Translations under genes and position numbers: made by a program | Part shown: positions 8,667-16,747 of the stretch, piece by piece | How the letters are laid out: the number at the start of each line of letters is the position of its first letter | How positions within the stretch are numbered: the first letter of the stretch is position 1 | Origin: Clostridia bacterium | GTDB taxonomy: Bacteria; Bacillota_A; Clostridia; Christensenellales; UBA1750 | Direction: 5' to 3' | NCBI GenBank assembly: GCA_017413675.1 | Contig: JAFPSR010000023.1 | Coordinates: 1 to 26,210 of the forward strand | Length of the DNA: 26,210 nt | The notes under the pieces: generated by a model | The model's database searches: none | Told to the model about the DNA's origin: nothing | The model's input: the letters and a program-made list of their open reading frames with translations, nothing else

Positions 8667-8704
8667 TATAATCTAGTATTGTATCGGCCGGTTGCTCTTG
8701 TCAA
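8667..8704. promoter_or_regulatory. Divergent promoter region tmcAL / ackA
   Basis: For tmcAL (minus) TTGACA is at 8704-8699, with TACAAT 15 nt on (8683-8678) as the best -10. For ackA (plus) TATAAT is at 8667-8672 but no good -35 is visible 17 nt upstream. The two -10 elements nearly touch, so the polymerases would compete. Confidence 0.5.
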
Positions 8705-8746
8705 GTGACGCCGGTCTGTAAAGGATGTAACACAGGGAGGATACAG

Positions 8747-9955
8747 ATGAAAATACTGGTTATCAACGCAGGATCTTCTTCACTGAAATACCAGCTGCTG
8801 GATATTGAAAGTGAATTCGTGATAGCAAAAGGGCTCGTAGAACGTATCGGCGGAGAAGAAGGCCGCATTGAACAGAAATCCGAAAAGGGCGTCATTGAAA
8901 AAGTTCTTGCAATCCCGTCCCATTTCGAAGCCATGAAACTGGTTATCGATGCATTGACGGACAAGGAACTCGGCGTGATTACCGATATGTCTTCCATCGA
9001 TGCAGTCGGACACCGCGTCCTGCACGGCGGAGCTACGTTCTCCGAATCCGTGATCATCAATGAGGATGTCATGCAGGCTATCCGCGATAATATCCCGCTG
9101 GGCCCCCTGCACAATCCCGCGAATCTCCAGGGCATCGAAGCCTGCCAGGAGATCATGCCCGGAGTACCCCAGGTTGCCGTCTTTGATACTGCGTTCCATC
9201 AGACAATGCCCCCCAAGGCATTCCTGTATGCCCTGCCGTATGAATATTATGAAAAGCTCAAGATCCGCCGCTACGGTTTCCACGGCACGTCCCACCGCTT
9301 CATTTCCGGCAAAGCGCTGGATAAACTGGAGGCCATGGGAATCAAGCGGGAAACCAGCCGTGTAATCACCTGCCACCTGGGCAACGGTTCTTCCCTTGCA
9401 GCCGTTTACGGCGGCAAGTGCGTGGACACTTCCATGGGCCTGACGCCTTTGGAAGGCGTTGTAATGGGCACCCGTTCCGGCAGCCTGGATCCCGCCGTTG
9501 TCGGCTTTATTTCCGAGCGAACAGGGATGAATGCTTCCCAGGTTGTGGATATGCTGAACAAGAAGAGCGGTATGCTGGGCCTGTCCGGTGTTTCCAGTGA
9601 CCTGCGCGACATCGATGCCGCCTGCCGTGACGGCAACGAAAGAGCAATCCAGGCCCGGGAATCCATGTGTTACAGCATCAAGAAATATATCGGCGCCTAT
9701 GCAGCGGCCATGAACGGTGTGGACTGCATCGTATTTGCCGGCGGCGTCGGGGAGAACGACGGGGTTGTCCGTAAAACCGTTCTGTCCGGACTGGATTACC
9801 TGGGTGTCGAACTGGATGAGGAAAAGAACAAGAGCCGCGGCGATGCGGATCTGACCGGAAAGAATTCCAAGGTCAAGATCTTCGTCATTTCCACGAACGA
9901 AGAGCTGGCAATTGCCCAGGATACCTACGACCTGGTAACGGCAGCCAAAGCATAA
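8747..9955 (+). CDS. ackA: Acetate kinase
   Basis: The 402-residue protein shows full acetate kinase signatures: ILVINAGSSSLKYQLL at the N-terminus (ASKHA phosphate 1 loop), GHRVLHGGATFSESV, the VFDTAFHQTMPPKAFLYALP block, RRYGFHGTSHRFIS, CHLGNGSSLAAV, TSMGLTPLEGVVMGTRSG and IVFAGGVGENDG. It converts acetyl phosphate and ADP to acetate and ATP, the energy-yielding last step of acetate fermentation, in the cytosol. The ATG at 8747 has GGGAGG 6-7 nt upstream and matches the family start; an earlier in-frame ATG-like start at 8705 adds an unrelated tail. No phosphotransacetylase (pta) gene is in the window. Confidence 0.97.
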   Translation: MKILVINAGSSSLKYQLLDIESEFVIAKGLVERIGGEEGRIEQKSEKGVIEKVLAIPSHFEAMKLVIDALTDKELGVITDMSSIDAVGHRVLHGGATFSESVIINEDVMQAIRDNIPLGPLHNPANLQGIEACQEIMPGVPQVAVFDTAFHQTMPPKAFLYALPYEYYEKLKIRRYGFHGTSHRFISGKALDKLEAMGIKRETSRVITCHLGNGSSLAAVYGGKCVDTSMGLTPLEGVVMGTRSGSLDPAVVGFISERTGMNASQVVDMLNKKSGMLGLSGVSSDLRDIDAACRDGNERAIQARESMCYSIKKYIGAYAAAMNGVDCIVFAGGVGENDGVVRKTVLSGLDYLGVELDEEKNKSRGDADLTGKNSKVKIFVISTNEELAIAQDTYDLVTAAKA

Positions 9956-9989
9956 GCGGACTTATCCGGGGATTTAACAAAGATTCAAC

Positions 9990-10022
9990 GGGGCGGCACT
10001 GGGTTTGACCGGAGGCCGCCCT
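9990..10022 (+). terminator. Possible terminator after ackA
   Basis: GGGGCGGC and GCCGCCCT form an 8-bp stem (one G-T pair) with a 17-nt loop. There is no T-run after it, so termination would be weak or need a factor. It sits directly before the next promoter. Confidence 0.4.
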
Positions 10023-10023
10023 A

Positions 10024-10052
10024 TTGACAAGATGCCGGTGTTTCCGTATAAT
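10024..10052 (+). promoter_or_regulatory. Perfect consensus sigma-A promoter for DUF177-rpmF
   Basis: TTGACA (10024-10029), exactly 17 nt, TATAAT (10047-10052). A full match to consensus suggests very high expression, as expected for a ribosomal protein transcript. The untranslated leader is about 50 nt. Confidence 0.92.
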
Positions 10053-10107
10053 TAATCCTTGCCGGTTTGGGTCCGGATGGCACAATGATGAACCAGGGGG
10101 TGGCGGT

Positions 10108-10620
10108 ATGGAGATTTCTGTCAGAGAAGCCCTGCGCCGTCCCGGGGAAATGATTCCCTTTCATCTTACATTTGATCTGGAGCCGATGACCGTGCATGAG
10201 GACCCGGTTTCCTTCCCCGCACAGCTCGTTCTGGACGGGTTCAGCATGGGGCTGGAGGAAGATGAGGAAACAGTCCTCCTTTCCGGTACCTTATCCTATC
10301 GGTGGGAAAGCATCTGCGCCCGCTGTGCGGAGAAAGCGGAAGGGGAAAGCACGGTGGAATTCCAGGAGGAATTCGGCCGGGTCAAGGATGAAAAGTATCC
10401 GGACCGTTACCTGTTTATGGGGGAAACCCTGCAGCTGGATGACCTGGTTTCCGACCAGATCCTGATGGACCTTCCCATCCGGTTCCTGTGCCGGGAAGAC
10501 TGTCAGGGCCTGTGCCCGGTATGCGGGTGCAACCTGAACAGGGAACAGTGTGACTGTGATCGATCCGGGGGTTCTTCCCCGTTTGATGTGTTAAAGAATT
10601 TGCATCTTGACGATGAGTAG
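10108..10620 (+). CDS. DUF177 (YceD) family protein
   Basis: The 170-residue protein belongs to the YceD/DUF177 family: MEISVREALRRPGEMIPF at the start, a central SGTLSYRWESICARCAEKAE with a Cys pair, and a cysteine-rich tail (LCREDCQGLCPVCGCNLN, then CDCD). The family is nearly always encoded just before rpmF, as here, and has been linked to 23S rRNA metabolism and ribosome assembly, but its biochemistry is not firmly known. The ATG at 10108 follows a GGGGGTGG ribosome site; a longer frame opens inside the -35 element and is not real. The rpmF start is 45 nt downstream. Confidence 0.9.
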   Translation: MEISVREALRRPGEMIPFHLTFDLEPMTVHEDPVSFPAQLVLDGFSMGLEEDEETVLLSGTLSYRWESICARCAEKAEGESTVEFQEEFGRVKDEKYPDRYLFMGETLQLDDLVSDQILMDLPIRFLCREDCQGLCPVCGCNLNREQCDCDRSGGSSPFDVLKNLHLDDE

Positions 10621-10665
10621 GGCAATACCCACCGCGTTTTGATAGATAGAAGGAGGTGTAGAATC

Positions 10666-10848
10666 ATGGCAGTTCCAAAGGGGAAAATATCGAAGCAGCG
10701 TCGGAATACCCGCAGAGCAAACTGGAAGCTGAGTGCTCCTGCTATCGTTGCCTGCCCGCAGTGCAAACAAATGAAGCTTGCGCATCGCGTCTGCAAACAT
10801 TGTGGTTACTATGACGGCAAGAAAGTGATGGATGTTGCTGAAAACTAA
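10666..10848 (+). CDS. rpmF: 50S ribosomal protein L32 (zinc-binding form)
   Basis: The 60-residue protein starts [20 protein letters not shown], the universal L32 opening, and contains a four-cysteine zinc ribbon (CPQC, then CKHC), so it is the C+ (zinc) version. It is part of the large subunit near the peptidyl transferase region. AAGGAGGTG lies 7 nt before the ATG. A strong hairpin terminator follows, so L32 and DUF177 can be made in excess of the downstream lipid genes. Confidence 0.97.
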   Translation: MAVPKGKISKQRRNTRRANWKLSAPAIVACPQCKQMKLAHRVCKHCGYYDGKKVMDVAEN

Positions 10849-10860
10849 GGGCAAAAGCGG

Positions 10861-10923
10861 AGAGGTTGCCCTGTCAAACGAATCGGTTCCGGTTCGCTCG
10901 GCAGGACGACCTCTTCTTTTCTT
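10861..10923 (+). terminator. Long hairpin terminator between rpmF and plsX
   Basis: AGAGGTTGCCCTG (10861-10873) pairs with CAGGACGACCTCT (10902-10914), with one wobble and one mismatch. Inside it CGAATCG/CGGTTCG makes a second stem. TTCTTTTCTT follows. It should end most transcripts from the strong upstream promoter. Confidence 0.8.
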
Positions 10924-10959
10924 GCCATGGTGTACCCCGTAGAGGGAATCCACAAGGTA

Positions 10960-10989
10960 TTGCATAAAATGCAGGATTTGTGCTAATAT
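10960..10989 (+). promoter_or_regulatory. Promoter of plsX-acpP
   Basis: TTGCAT (10960-10965), an 18-nt spacer and TAATAT (10984-10989) with an extended -10 TGC. A small palindrome TGCAT-AAA-ATGCA (10961-10973) overlaps the -35 and could be an operator. I see no clear FapR or FabT box. Confidence 0.6.
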
Positions 10990-11012
10990 ATGGAACGGAA
11001 AGGGGGCTTGCA

Positions 11013-12035
11013 ATGCGTATAATTGCTTTGGATGCATACGGATCGGATCTGGGTCCCGCGGCCATGGCGGAAGGCGCCCTGGAAGCATTGGAGCTGGATC
11101 CGGAACTGAAGATCCTTTTCTTCGGGGATGAACAGGAACTCTCCGGAATTCTGGCGGGGAAAGAGCATGAACGTCTGACGATCGTGCATGCGCCCGACAA
11201 AATCACCAATGATGACAGTCCTACCCTTTCGGTCCGCCGGAAGCTGCAGTCTTCCCTGGTCATGGCCATGAAAGCCGTGAAGGATGGGCAGGCATGCGGC
11301 GTGGTTTCCGCAGGATCGACCGGGGCTATCCTGGCAGGCGGCATTTTCCGGGTCGGAAGGATCCGCGGGGTGCATCGTCCGGCTTTGTGCCCGGTACTCC
11401 CGCAGGTGGACGGAAGCAGGGCGCTTCTGATCGACAGCGGGGCGAACGTGGACTGTAAACCGGAATACCTGATGCAGTTTGCCCTGATGGGGAGCATCTA
11501 TATGGAGAAGATGCTCGGGATCTCCAATCCGAGAGTCGGCCTTCTCAATATCGGGGCGGAAAGTGAAAAGGGAAATGCCCTGACGCATGCCGTGTACCCG
11601 ATGCTGGAAGCGTCCTCCCTGAACTTTGTCGGGAACGTGGAAGCCCGGGATGCCCTGTTCGGGAAAGCGGACGTGATAGTGGCGGATGGTTTTGACGGGA
11701 ATATCCTACTCAAGGGGATCGAGGGTGCGATCCTGGGGATGTTCGGGATCCTGAAAACGGAATTCTCCGCAAACCTGCGCTCGAAGATGGGGGCCGGCCT
11801 TCTTCTGCCGGGTCTGAAAAAAGTAAAGAAGATGATGGATGCGGACGAGACGGGGGGCGCCACACTGATCGGTGTGGAAGGCAACGTCATCAAAGCGCAC
11901 GGTTCCTCCAAACCGCACGCGATTGCCCGCGCAATTGCACAGGCAGCCCTGATGGAAGATACCCATATGGTGGAAACCATCCGGGAAGGCATACTGGAAC
12001 AGATGAAGGAAAAGATTCCGGAAGAGAATTCATAA
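11013..12035 (+). CDS. plsX: PlsX, phosphate acyltransferase
   Basis: The 340-residue protein matches PlsX throughout: DDSPTLSVRRKLQSS, GVVSAGSTGAILAGG, LLIDSGANVDCKPEYLMQFA, NPRVGLLNIGAESEKGNAL, NFVGNVEARDALFG and IVADGFDGNILLKG. PlsX turns acyl-ACP and phosphate into acyl phosphate for PlsY, the first step of phospholipid synthesis, at the inner face of the membrane. The N-terminal motif, usually DAMGGD followed by P, reads DAYGSDLGP here, an unusual variant. The ATG at 11013 follows AAAGGGGG; an earlier in-frame ATG at 10980 lies in the promoter. acpP, coding for its substrate carrier, follows after 64 nt. Confidence 0.95.
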   Translation: MRIIALDAYGSDLGPAAMAEGALEALELDPELKILFFGDEQELSGILAGKEHERLTIVHAPDKITNDDSPTLSVRRKLQSSLVMAMKAVKDGQACGVVSAGSTGAILAGGIFRVGRIRGVHRPALCPVLPQVDGSRALLIDSGANVDCKPEYLMQFALMGSIYMEKMLGISNPRVGLLNIGAESEKGNALTHAVYPMLEASSLNFVGNVEARDALFGKADVIVADGFDGNILLKGIEGAILGMFGILKTEFSANLRSKMGAGLLLPGLKKVKKMMDADETGGATLIGVEGNVIKAHGSSKPHAIARAIAQAALMEDTHMVETIREGILEQMKEKIPEENS

Positions 12036-12099
12036 TTTATACGAACTTATACCTTCCGTTCTTTTCCCTTCGCAAATCATGGAAAGGGGAAGAATACAC

Positions 12100-12333
12100 A
12101 TGCTTGAAAACGTAATCAAGGCGTTTGCCGAACAGCTGGCGATTGATCCGGAGACGATTACCGGAGACAGCCGCATCAAAGAGGATCTGATGGCGGATTC
12201 CGTTGACATCGTGGAATTGATTTCCAACCTGGAAGATGAATACGGCATTGAAATTGCCGACGAAGACCTGATGGGATTTACCACGGTTCAGTCCGTAGCC
12301 GATTATCTGGAGACGGCTGTCCAGGATAAATAA
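12100..12333 (+). CDS. acpP: Acyl carrier protein
   Basis: The 77-residue acidic protein has the ACP fold, with the phosphopantetheine serine S34 in the motif DLMADSVDIVELI. The family usually reads DLGADSLD; the G-to-M and L-to-V changes are tolerated variants. It carries growing acyl chains in fatty acid synthesis and supplies acyl groups to PlsX next door. The start at 12100 follows GGGGAAG; the frame opens earlier at 12079 but that start is inside the ribosome-site region. Other fab genes, often between plsX and acpP, are absent. A hairpin follows the stop. Confidence 0.95.
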   Translation: MLENVIKAFAEQLAIDPETITGDSRIKEDLMADSVDIVELISNLEDEYGIEIADEDLMGFTTVQSVADYLETAVQDK

Positions 12334-12355
12334 GCCGGAAACAGTCTGTATGCAG

Positions 12356-12385
12356 GAGCCCGGGGATTATACTCTGGGCTCTTTG
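12356..12385 (+). terminator. Hairpin terminator or attenuator between acpP and rnc
   Basis: GAGCCCGGGG and CTCTGGGCTC form a 10-bp stem with two wobble pairs and loop ATTATA, followed by only TTTGT. The short T-run suggests partial read-through into rnc, for which I find no clear separate promoter. Confidence 0.6.
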
Positions 12386-12423
12386 TATAAGGACAGGGGC
12401 CGAAAGGATAAGGGAAGGAACAA

Positions 12424-13158
12424 ATGAGTCTGGATTTACTGGAAAAGGAACTGGGATACCGGTTCCAGCGGGAGAACCTGCTGCTCCTGGCGCTGACGCA
12501 CCCGTCGGCGGGCGGGGAAAGCACAACAGCGGACAACCAGAGGCTGGAGTTTCTGGGTGATGCGGTTCTGCAGCTGGCGGTCAGCGACAGGCTGTACCAG
12601 ATGTATCCCGACCGGGATGAGGGTTTCCTGTCGCATAAGCGGGCAGCCCTGGTCCAGGAAAAAGCGCTCAGCACGTTGGCGCGCGCTCTGCACCTGGGGG
12701 AAAACCTGATTCTTTCCCACGGGGAACGTACACAGGGCGGACGCGAACGGAATTCCAATCTGGCGGATGCCGCGGAAGCGGTGCTGGGGGCTGTCTATCT
12801 GGACGGAGGCTTCGAGAGTGCCCGGCAGGTGATTTACAGCCTGTGGGAACACCTGGAGAATGCCGCCGAACCGGATTACAAGAGTGAACTGCAGGAGATG
12901 ACGCAGGCCGGGGGCGGGGAAGCCCCTGTGTATGAGATCATCCATGCGGAGGGACCGGATCATGACCGCCGCTTTACGGCGGTGTGCGTCCTGGCGGGGC
13001 GCACGATCGGGCAGGCCGTCGGCCGCAGCAAGAAGGAAGCACAGCAGTTTGCGGCAAGGGAAGGGATCCGTCTTCTGGAAAAGGAGAAGGATTCCCGGAA
13101 AAAGAAAGCAGGGAAGCCCGGCAAAGCCGGGCAGGAGGAGAAACCGGATTGCGTCTGA
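12424..13158 (+). CDS. rnc: Ribonuclease III
   Basis: The 244-residue protein has an RNase III catalytic domain (about 1-150) with the signature NQRLEFLGDAVLQLAV and the second acidic cluster LADAAEAVLGAVYLDGG. A dsRNA-binding domain follows (YKSELQEMTQ, then GRSKKEAQQFAAREGIRLLE), then a short basic tail rich in Lys and Gly. It cuts double-stranded RNA, including the rRNA precursor. The tail of rnc overlaps the start of smc by 10 nt, and the smc ribosome site lies within the rnc tail, so the two are coupled. The rnc-smc-ftsY order is conserved in Bacillota. Confidence 0.96.
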   Translation: MSLDLLEKELGYRFQRENLLLLALTHPSAGGESTTADNQRLEFLGDAVLQLAVSDRLYQMYPDRDEGFLSHKRAALVQEKALSTLARALHLGENLILSHGERTQGGRERNSNLADAAEAVLGAVYLDGGFESARQVIYSLWEHLENAAEPDYKSELQEMTQAGGGEAPVYEIIHAEGPDHDRRFTAVCVLAGRTIGQAVGRSKKEAQQFAAREGIRLLEKEKDSRKKKAGKPGKAGQEEKPDCV

Positions 13159-16100
13159 AGAAACTGGAAATACAGGGCTTTAAATCCTTTGCGGATAAAG
13201 TCGAAATGGAATTCCGTGACGGAATTACCGGCATTGTCGGCCCGAACGGATCCGGGAAAAGCAATGTGGCGGATGCCATCCGCTGGGTGCTGGGGGAACA
13301 GAGTGTCAAGTCCCTGCGCGGATCTTCCATGTCCGACGTGATCTTCGGCGGGACGGAAAAGCGCCGCCCCCTGGGATACTGCGAAGTGACCCTGCTGTTC
13401 GACAATACGGACGGGAAACTCGGCGAATACAGCGAGGTGCAGGTTACCCGCCGCATGTACCGTTCCGGAGAAAGTGAATACTTTATCGGGAAGACACCCT
13501 GCCGTCTGCGGGATATTGTGGATATGTTCCGGGATACCGGGATCGGCAGGGAAGGATACTCCATGATCGGACAGGGACGTGTGGATGAAATCCTGTCCGT
13601 ACGTGGGGAAGACCGGCGTGCCGTATTCGAGGAGGCGGCCGGGATTGCCCGATTCAAGGCAAGGAAAACGGAAGCCGAAAGGCGCCTGACTTCCGCACAG
13701 GATAATATGAACCGCGTGCAGGATATTCTCACCGAACTGGAAGGCCAGTTGGGCCCCCTGCGCAGACAGGCGGAAAACGCCCAGAAATACCTGACGCTGC
13801 AGGAAGAAATCCGGACGCTGGATATGAATGCGTTCCTGGTGGAAAAAGACCGTCTGGATGTCCGGCTGAAGATGCTGGAAGAGCATCTGCAGCAACGCCG
13901 GGATGCAGCCAAAGAAGCCGAGGAAAGACTCTCTTCGATCCTTGCACAGCGGCAGGATGCGGAACAGAAGGCACAGCAGAACGAAGAAAAAGTGCAGAAG
14001 ATCCGTGCGGATGTACTGTCCCTGACGCGTTCTTCCCAGGAGAAGGAAGGGGAAACCGCCCTCCTGACGGAACGGCTGGGGCATTTGAAGCAGGAAGCCG
14101 AACGGCTCCTGATGGAAGCAGAAAATGACCGGCGCCTGGCGGAAGAACTGGCAGGCACCCAGACCGAACGCCAGGAAACGGCAAAAACGGTTGCTGCCGA
14201 GCTGGAAGGGATGCGTGCGAGGCAGGTAGAAGCGGAAGAGGAATACCGTACCCTGACCGGGGAAATCGCAAAGGCGGAAGAGGAGGAACAGACCTGGAAG
14301 GATGCGCTGCTCACGCATATCAATGCCAGGGGCAATACCGCCAGTTCCCTTTCCCGCCTGAGTACCATGCGGGAGGTTCTGGAAAAGAACCTTTCGGCGT
14401 TGGCTAATGAACGGTCCGGATACCAGACGCGGATCGATTCTGTCCGGCAGCGTCTGGAGGAGGCGGAAGCGGCAAACCGGGAAGCACGGGAAGAACTGGC
14501 CAGGATGCAGCAGGAAGCGGAGCGGCAGCACACAAAAGAAGCGGAACTCCGCCAGACCGTCACCTACTGGAACGGTATGCTGGCCAATGCAGCCGCGGCG
14601 CAGCGGGAAGCGGAAACCCGCCTGAACCTTCTTAGAACTATGGCCCGGGAGTATGAGGGTTACCAGAACCCCGTCCGGGAAACACTGAGGCATTTCCGTA
14701 CGCGGGAAAATGTGTACGGGGTTGTAGCGGATCTCTTGGTATCCCCGAAACAGTATGAAGTAGCCATAGAGACCGCCCTGGGCGGTCAATTGCAGAATAT
14801 TGTCTGCGACCGGGAAGAAACGGCGCAGGAAATGATCCAGTACCTGCGGGAACAGAGACTGGGACGCGCCACGTTCCTTCCGCTTTCCGCACTCAGAGTC
14901 CGGACACTTTCCCGACAGGAAGAGGAAGTCCTCGGGATGGACGGCTGTCTCGGAGTTGCCGCTGAATTGGTCAGCTGTGAAGACCGTTTCCGCACCGTGG
15001 TGGATTTCCTGCTCGGGCGGACCCTGGTGGCCAGGGATATGACCTCAGGCATTGCGATCAGCCGGAGGGTCCGGCAGGCGCTCAGGGTTGTTACACTGGA
15101 CGGGGATGTATTCAATGTCGGCGGTTCCATGACCGGCGGTTCCCAGCGTGCCCGTGTGGCATCCCTGCTGGGACGCAGCCGGGAAATTGCCGAGCATGAG
15201 GAAGCCCTGCGCAGGCTGCAGGAGAAACAGACCGAGATTGAGGCAAAAATTACCGAGAGCGAAGGTGTTTACGCGGGAACGGTGAAGGAAGGCCGGGAGA
15301 AGGCCGAACAGCTCCGGGAACGCGAGATTGAGACAGCCAGACAGGCAGAAAGAGAAGAAAGCCTGCGCGCTGCCCTGCAGAACATCCTGGATACCGTACA
15401 GGGGAACGAAGAAGAACAGCAGCGTCTCCGGGACGGGATACAGGATACCATCCAGCAGGAGGAAGAACTGAAAAAGGCACAGTCTCAGGAGAACCTGAAC
15501 GAAGAGGAAGCGCAAAACCAGGTGGCGCTCCTTTCCGAAAAGCTGCATGCCCTGCGTGTTACCCAGGAAGACCGGCTGGCAAAACTGACGGAAATCCGGG
15601 AAAAAAGCGCTTACACCCAGGCACAGCTCCAGGCGCTGGAGGACGAGGAAACCCGGAGGGTCGAACGTCTGGAACAGCTGAAAAAGGGCGAAGCGGAACG
15701 GGAAGCACGCCGGGAAGAAAACCGGAAGTCAGCATCCGCCGTGGAGAAGGATCTGGAGGAAGCTGTCCGGGCAGCGGAACAGGAAAAAGGAAAACTTTCC
15801 GCCCTGCAGGAAGAGCTTACCCGTGGAGAGGGCCTTCTGGCTTCCCTGCTCAGCGATGTCCGTTCCCTGCAGGATACCTATGCATATGAACAGACGAGCG
15901 TGATGCAGGAAGCGGAACAGACGCACCGTGTCGAAATGCAGCAGAGCCGTCTCCAAAGCGAAGAGGAAAGTCTCCACACCCGCCTGTGGGACCAGTACCA
16001 GGCAACCTATGCGGATGCCCTGAAGAAGAAGGATCCGGAGTTTTCCCTGGAAGAGGCAACCCCCAGGATCAACACGCTGCGCAGACAGATCCGCGCGATC

Positions 16101-16724
16101 GGGTCCGTCAACGTGAATGCGCCGGAAGAATACCAGAAGGTGCATGACCGGTATCTTGACTTCTCGACCCAGAAGGAAGACCTGGACAAGGCTATGGACA
16201 ACCTGACCAGGATTATCGGACAGCTGGACCGGCAGATGGAGAAACAGTTCCTGGAGAACTTCCGTCTGATCAACGATAATTTCCAGAAAACATTCCGCCG
16301 TCTGTTCGGCGGGGGCACGGCCATGCTTCGTCTGCAGGATGAAGATAACGTGCTGACCTGCGGCATTGATATTGTCGCACAGCCGCCGGGCAAGAAACTG
16401 CAGCTTCTGTCCCTGCTTTCCGGCGGGGAGAGGGCACTGTCGGCAATCGCGATCCTGTTTGCTATCCTTTCCATCCGTCCTTCGCCGTTCTGTGTGCTGG
16501 ACGAAATCGAGGCAGCACTGGATGACGCGAATATCGATAATTTCGGGGCATACCTCAAGGAATACGCCAAGGACACCCAGTTCATCGTCATTACCCACCG
16601 AAAAGGGACGATGCTCTACTGTGATTCCCTGTACGGCGTATCCATGGCGGAGAAGGGCGTCAGCCGCATGATTTCCGTGCGGATGGACGAAGCCCAGCAG
16701 ATGGCAGAAGAGGAAGATGCCTGA
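13149..16724 (+). CDS. smc: SMC chromosome condensation ATPase
   Basis: The 1191-residue protein has the full SMC plan: Walker A GPNGSGKS at 31-38, a long coiled coil, a hinge (about 500-670, with GVVADLLVSPKQYEVAIETA near 524 and the glycine-rich GGSMTGGSQ), a returning coiled coil, the C-motif LSGGERALSAIAI near 1091 and Walker B FCVLDEIEAALDD near 1115. With ScpA and ScpB it extrudes DNA loops and separates sister chromosomes. I chose the TTG at 13149, which gives the family start RLKKLEIQGFKSF and has GGAGGAG 8 nt upstream; the frame is open further upstream inside rnc but has no reason to be translated. Length is typical (Bacillus about 1186). Confidence 0.97.
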   Translation: MRLKKLEIQGFKSFADKVEMEFRDGITGIVGPNGSGKSNVADAIRWVLGEQSVKSLRGSSMSDVIFGGTEKRRPLGYCEVTLLFDNTDGKLGEYSEVQVTRRMYRSGESEYFIGKTPCRLRDIVDMFRDTGIGREGYSMIGQGRVDEILSVRGEDRRAVFEEAAGIARFKARKTEAERRLTSAQDNMNRVQDILTELEGQLGPLRRQAENAQKYLTLQEEIRTLDMNAFLVEKDRLDVRLKMLEEHLQQRRDAAKEAEERLSSILAQRQDAEQKAQQNEEKVQKIRADVLSLTRSSQEKEGETALLTERLGHLKQEAERLLMEAENDRRLAEELAGTQTERQETAKTVAAELEGMRARQVEAEEEYRTLTGEIAKAEEEEQTWKDALLTHINARGNTASSLSRLSTMREVLEKNLSALANERSGYQTRIDSVRQRLEEAEAANREAREELARMQQEAERQHTKEAELRQTVTYWNGMLANAAAAQREAETRLNLLRTMAREYEGYQNPVRETLRHFRTRENVYGVVADLLVSPKQYEVAIETALGGQLQNIVCDREETAQEMIQYLREQRLGRATFLPLSALRVRTLSRQEEEVLGMDGCLGVAAELVSCEDRFRTVVDFLLGRTLVARDMTSGIAISRRVRQALRVVTLDGDVFNVGGSMTGGSQRARVASLLGRSREIAEHEEALRRLQEKQTEIEAKITESEGVYAGTVKEGREKAEQLREREIETARQAEREESLRAALQNILDTVQGNEEEQQRLRDGIQDTIQQEEELKKAQSQENLNEEEAQNQVALLSEKLHALRVTQEDRLAKLTEIREKSAYTQAQLQALEDEETRRVERLEQLKKGEAEREARREENRKSASAVEKDLEEAVRAAEQEKGKLSALQEELTRGEGLLASLLSDVRSLQDTYAYEQTSVMQEAEQTHRVEMQQSRLQSEEESLHTRLWDQYQATYADALKKKDPEFSLEEATPRINTLRRQIRAIGSVNVNAPEEYQKVHDRYLDFSTQKEDLDKAMDNLTRIIGQLDRQMEKQFLENFRLINDNFQKTFRRLFGGGTAMLRLQDEDNVLTCGIDIVAQPPGKKLQLLSLLSGGERALSAIAILFAILSIRPSPFCVLDEIEAALDDANIDNFGAYLKEYAKDTQFIVITHRKGTMLYCDSLYGVSMAEKGVSRMISVRMDEAQQMAEEEDA

Positions 16725-16747
16725 CCAGGCAGATACATGGAGGAAAC

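Noticed and set aside
10024..10107. Upstream extension of DUF177
   Set aside because: It would start at the TTG of the -35 element of a perfect promoter; the ATG at 10108 has a ribosome site.
12960..14789. 609-codon open frame antisense to rnc and smc
   Set aside because: Low-complexity Phe/Leu/Arg-rich translation typical of antisense frames; smc is certain.
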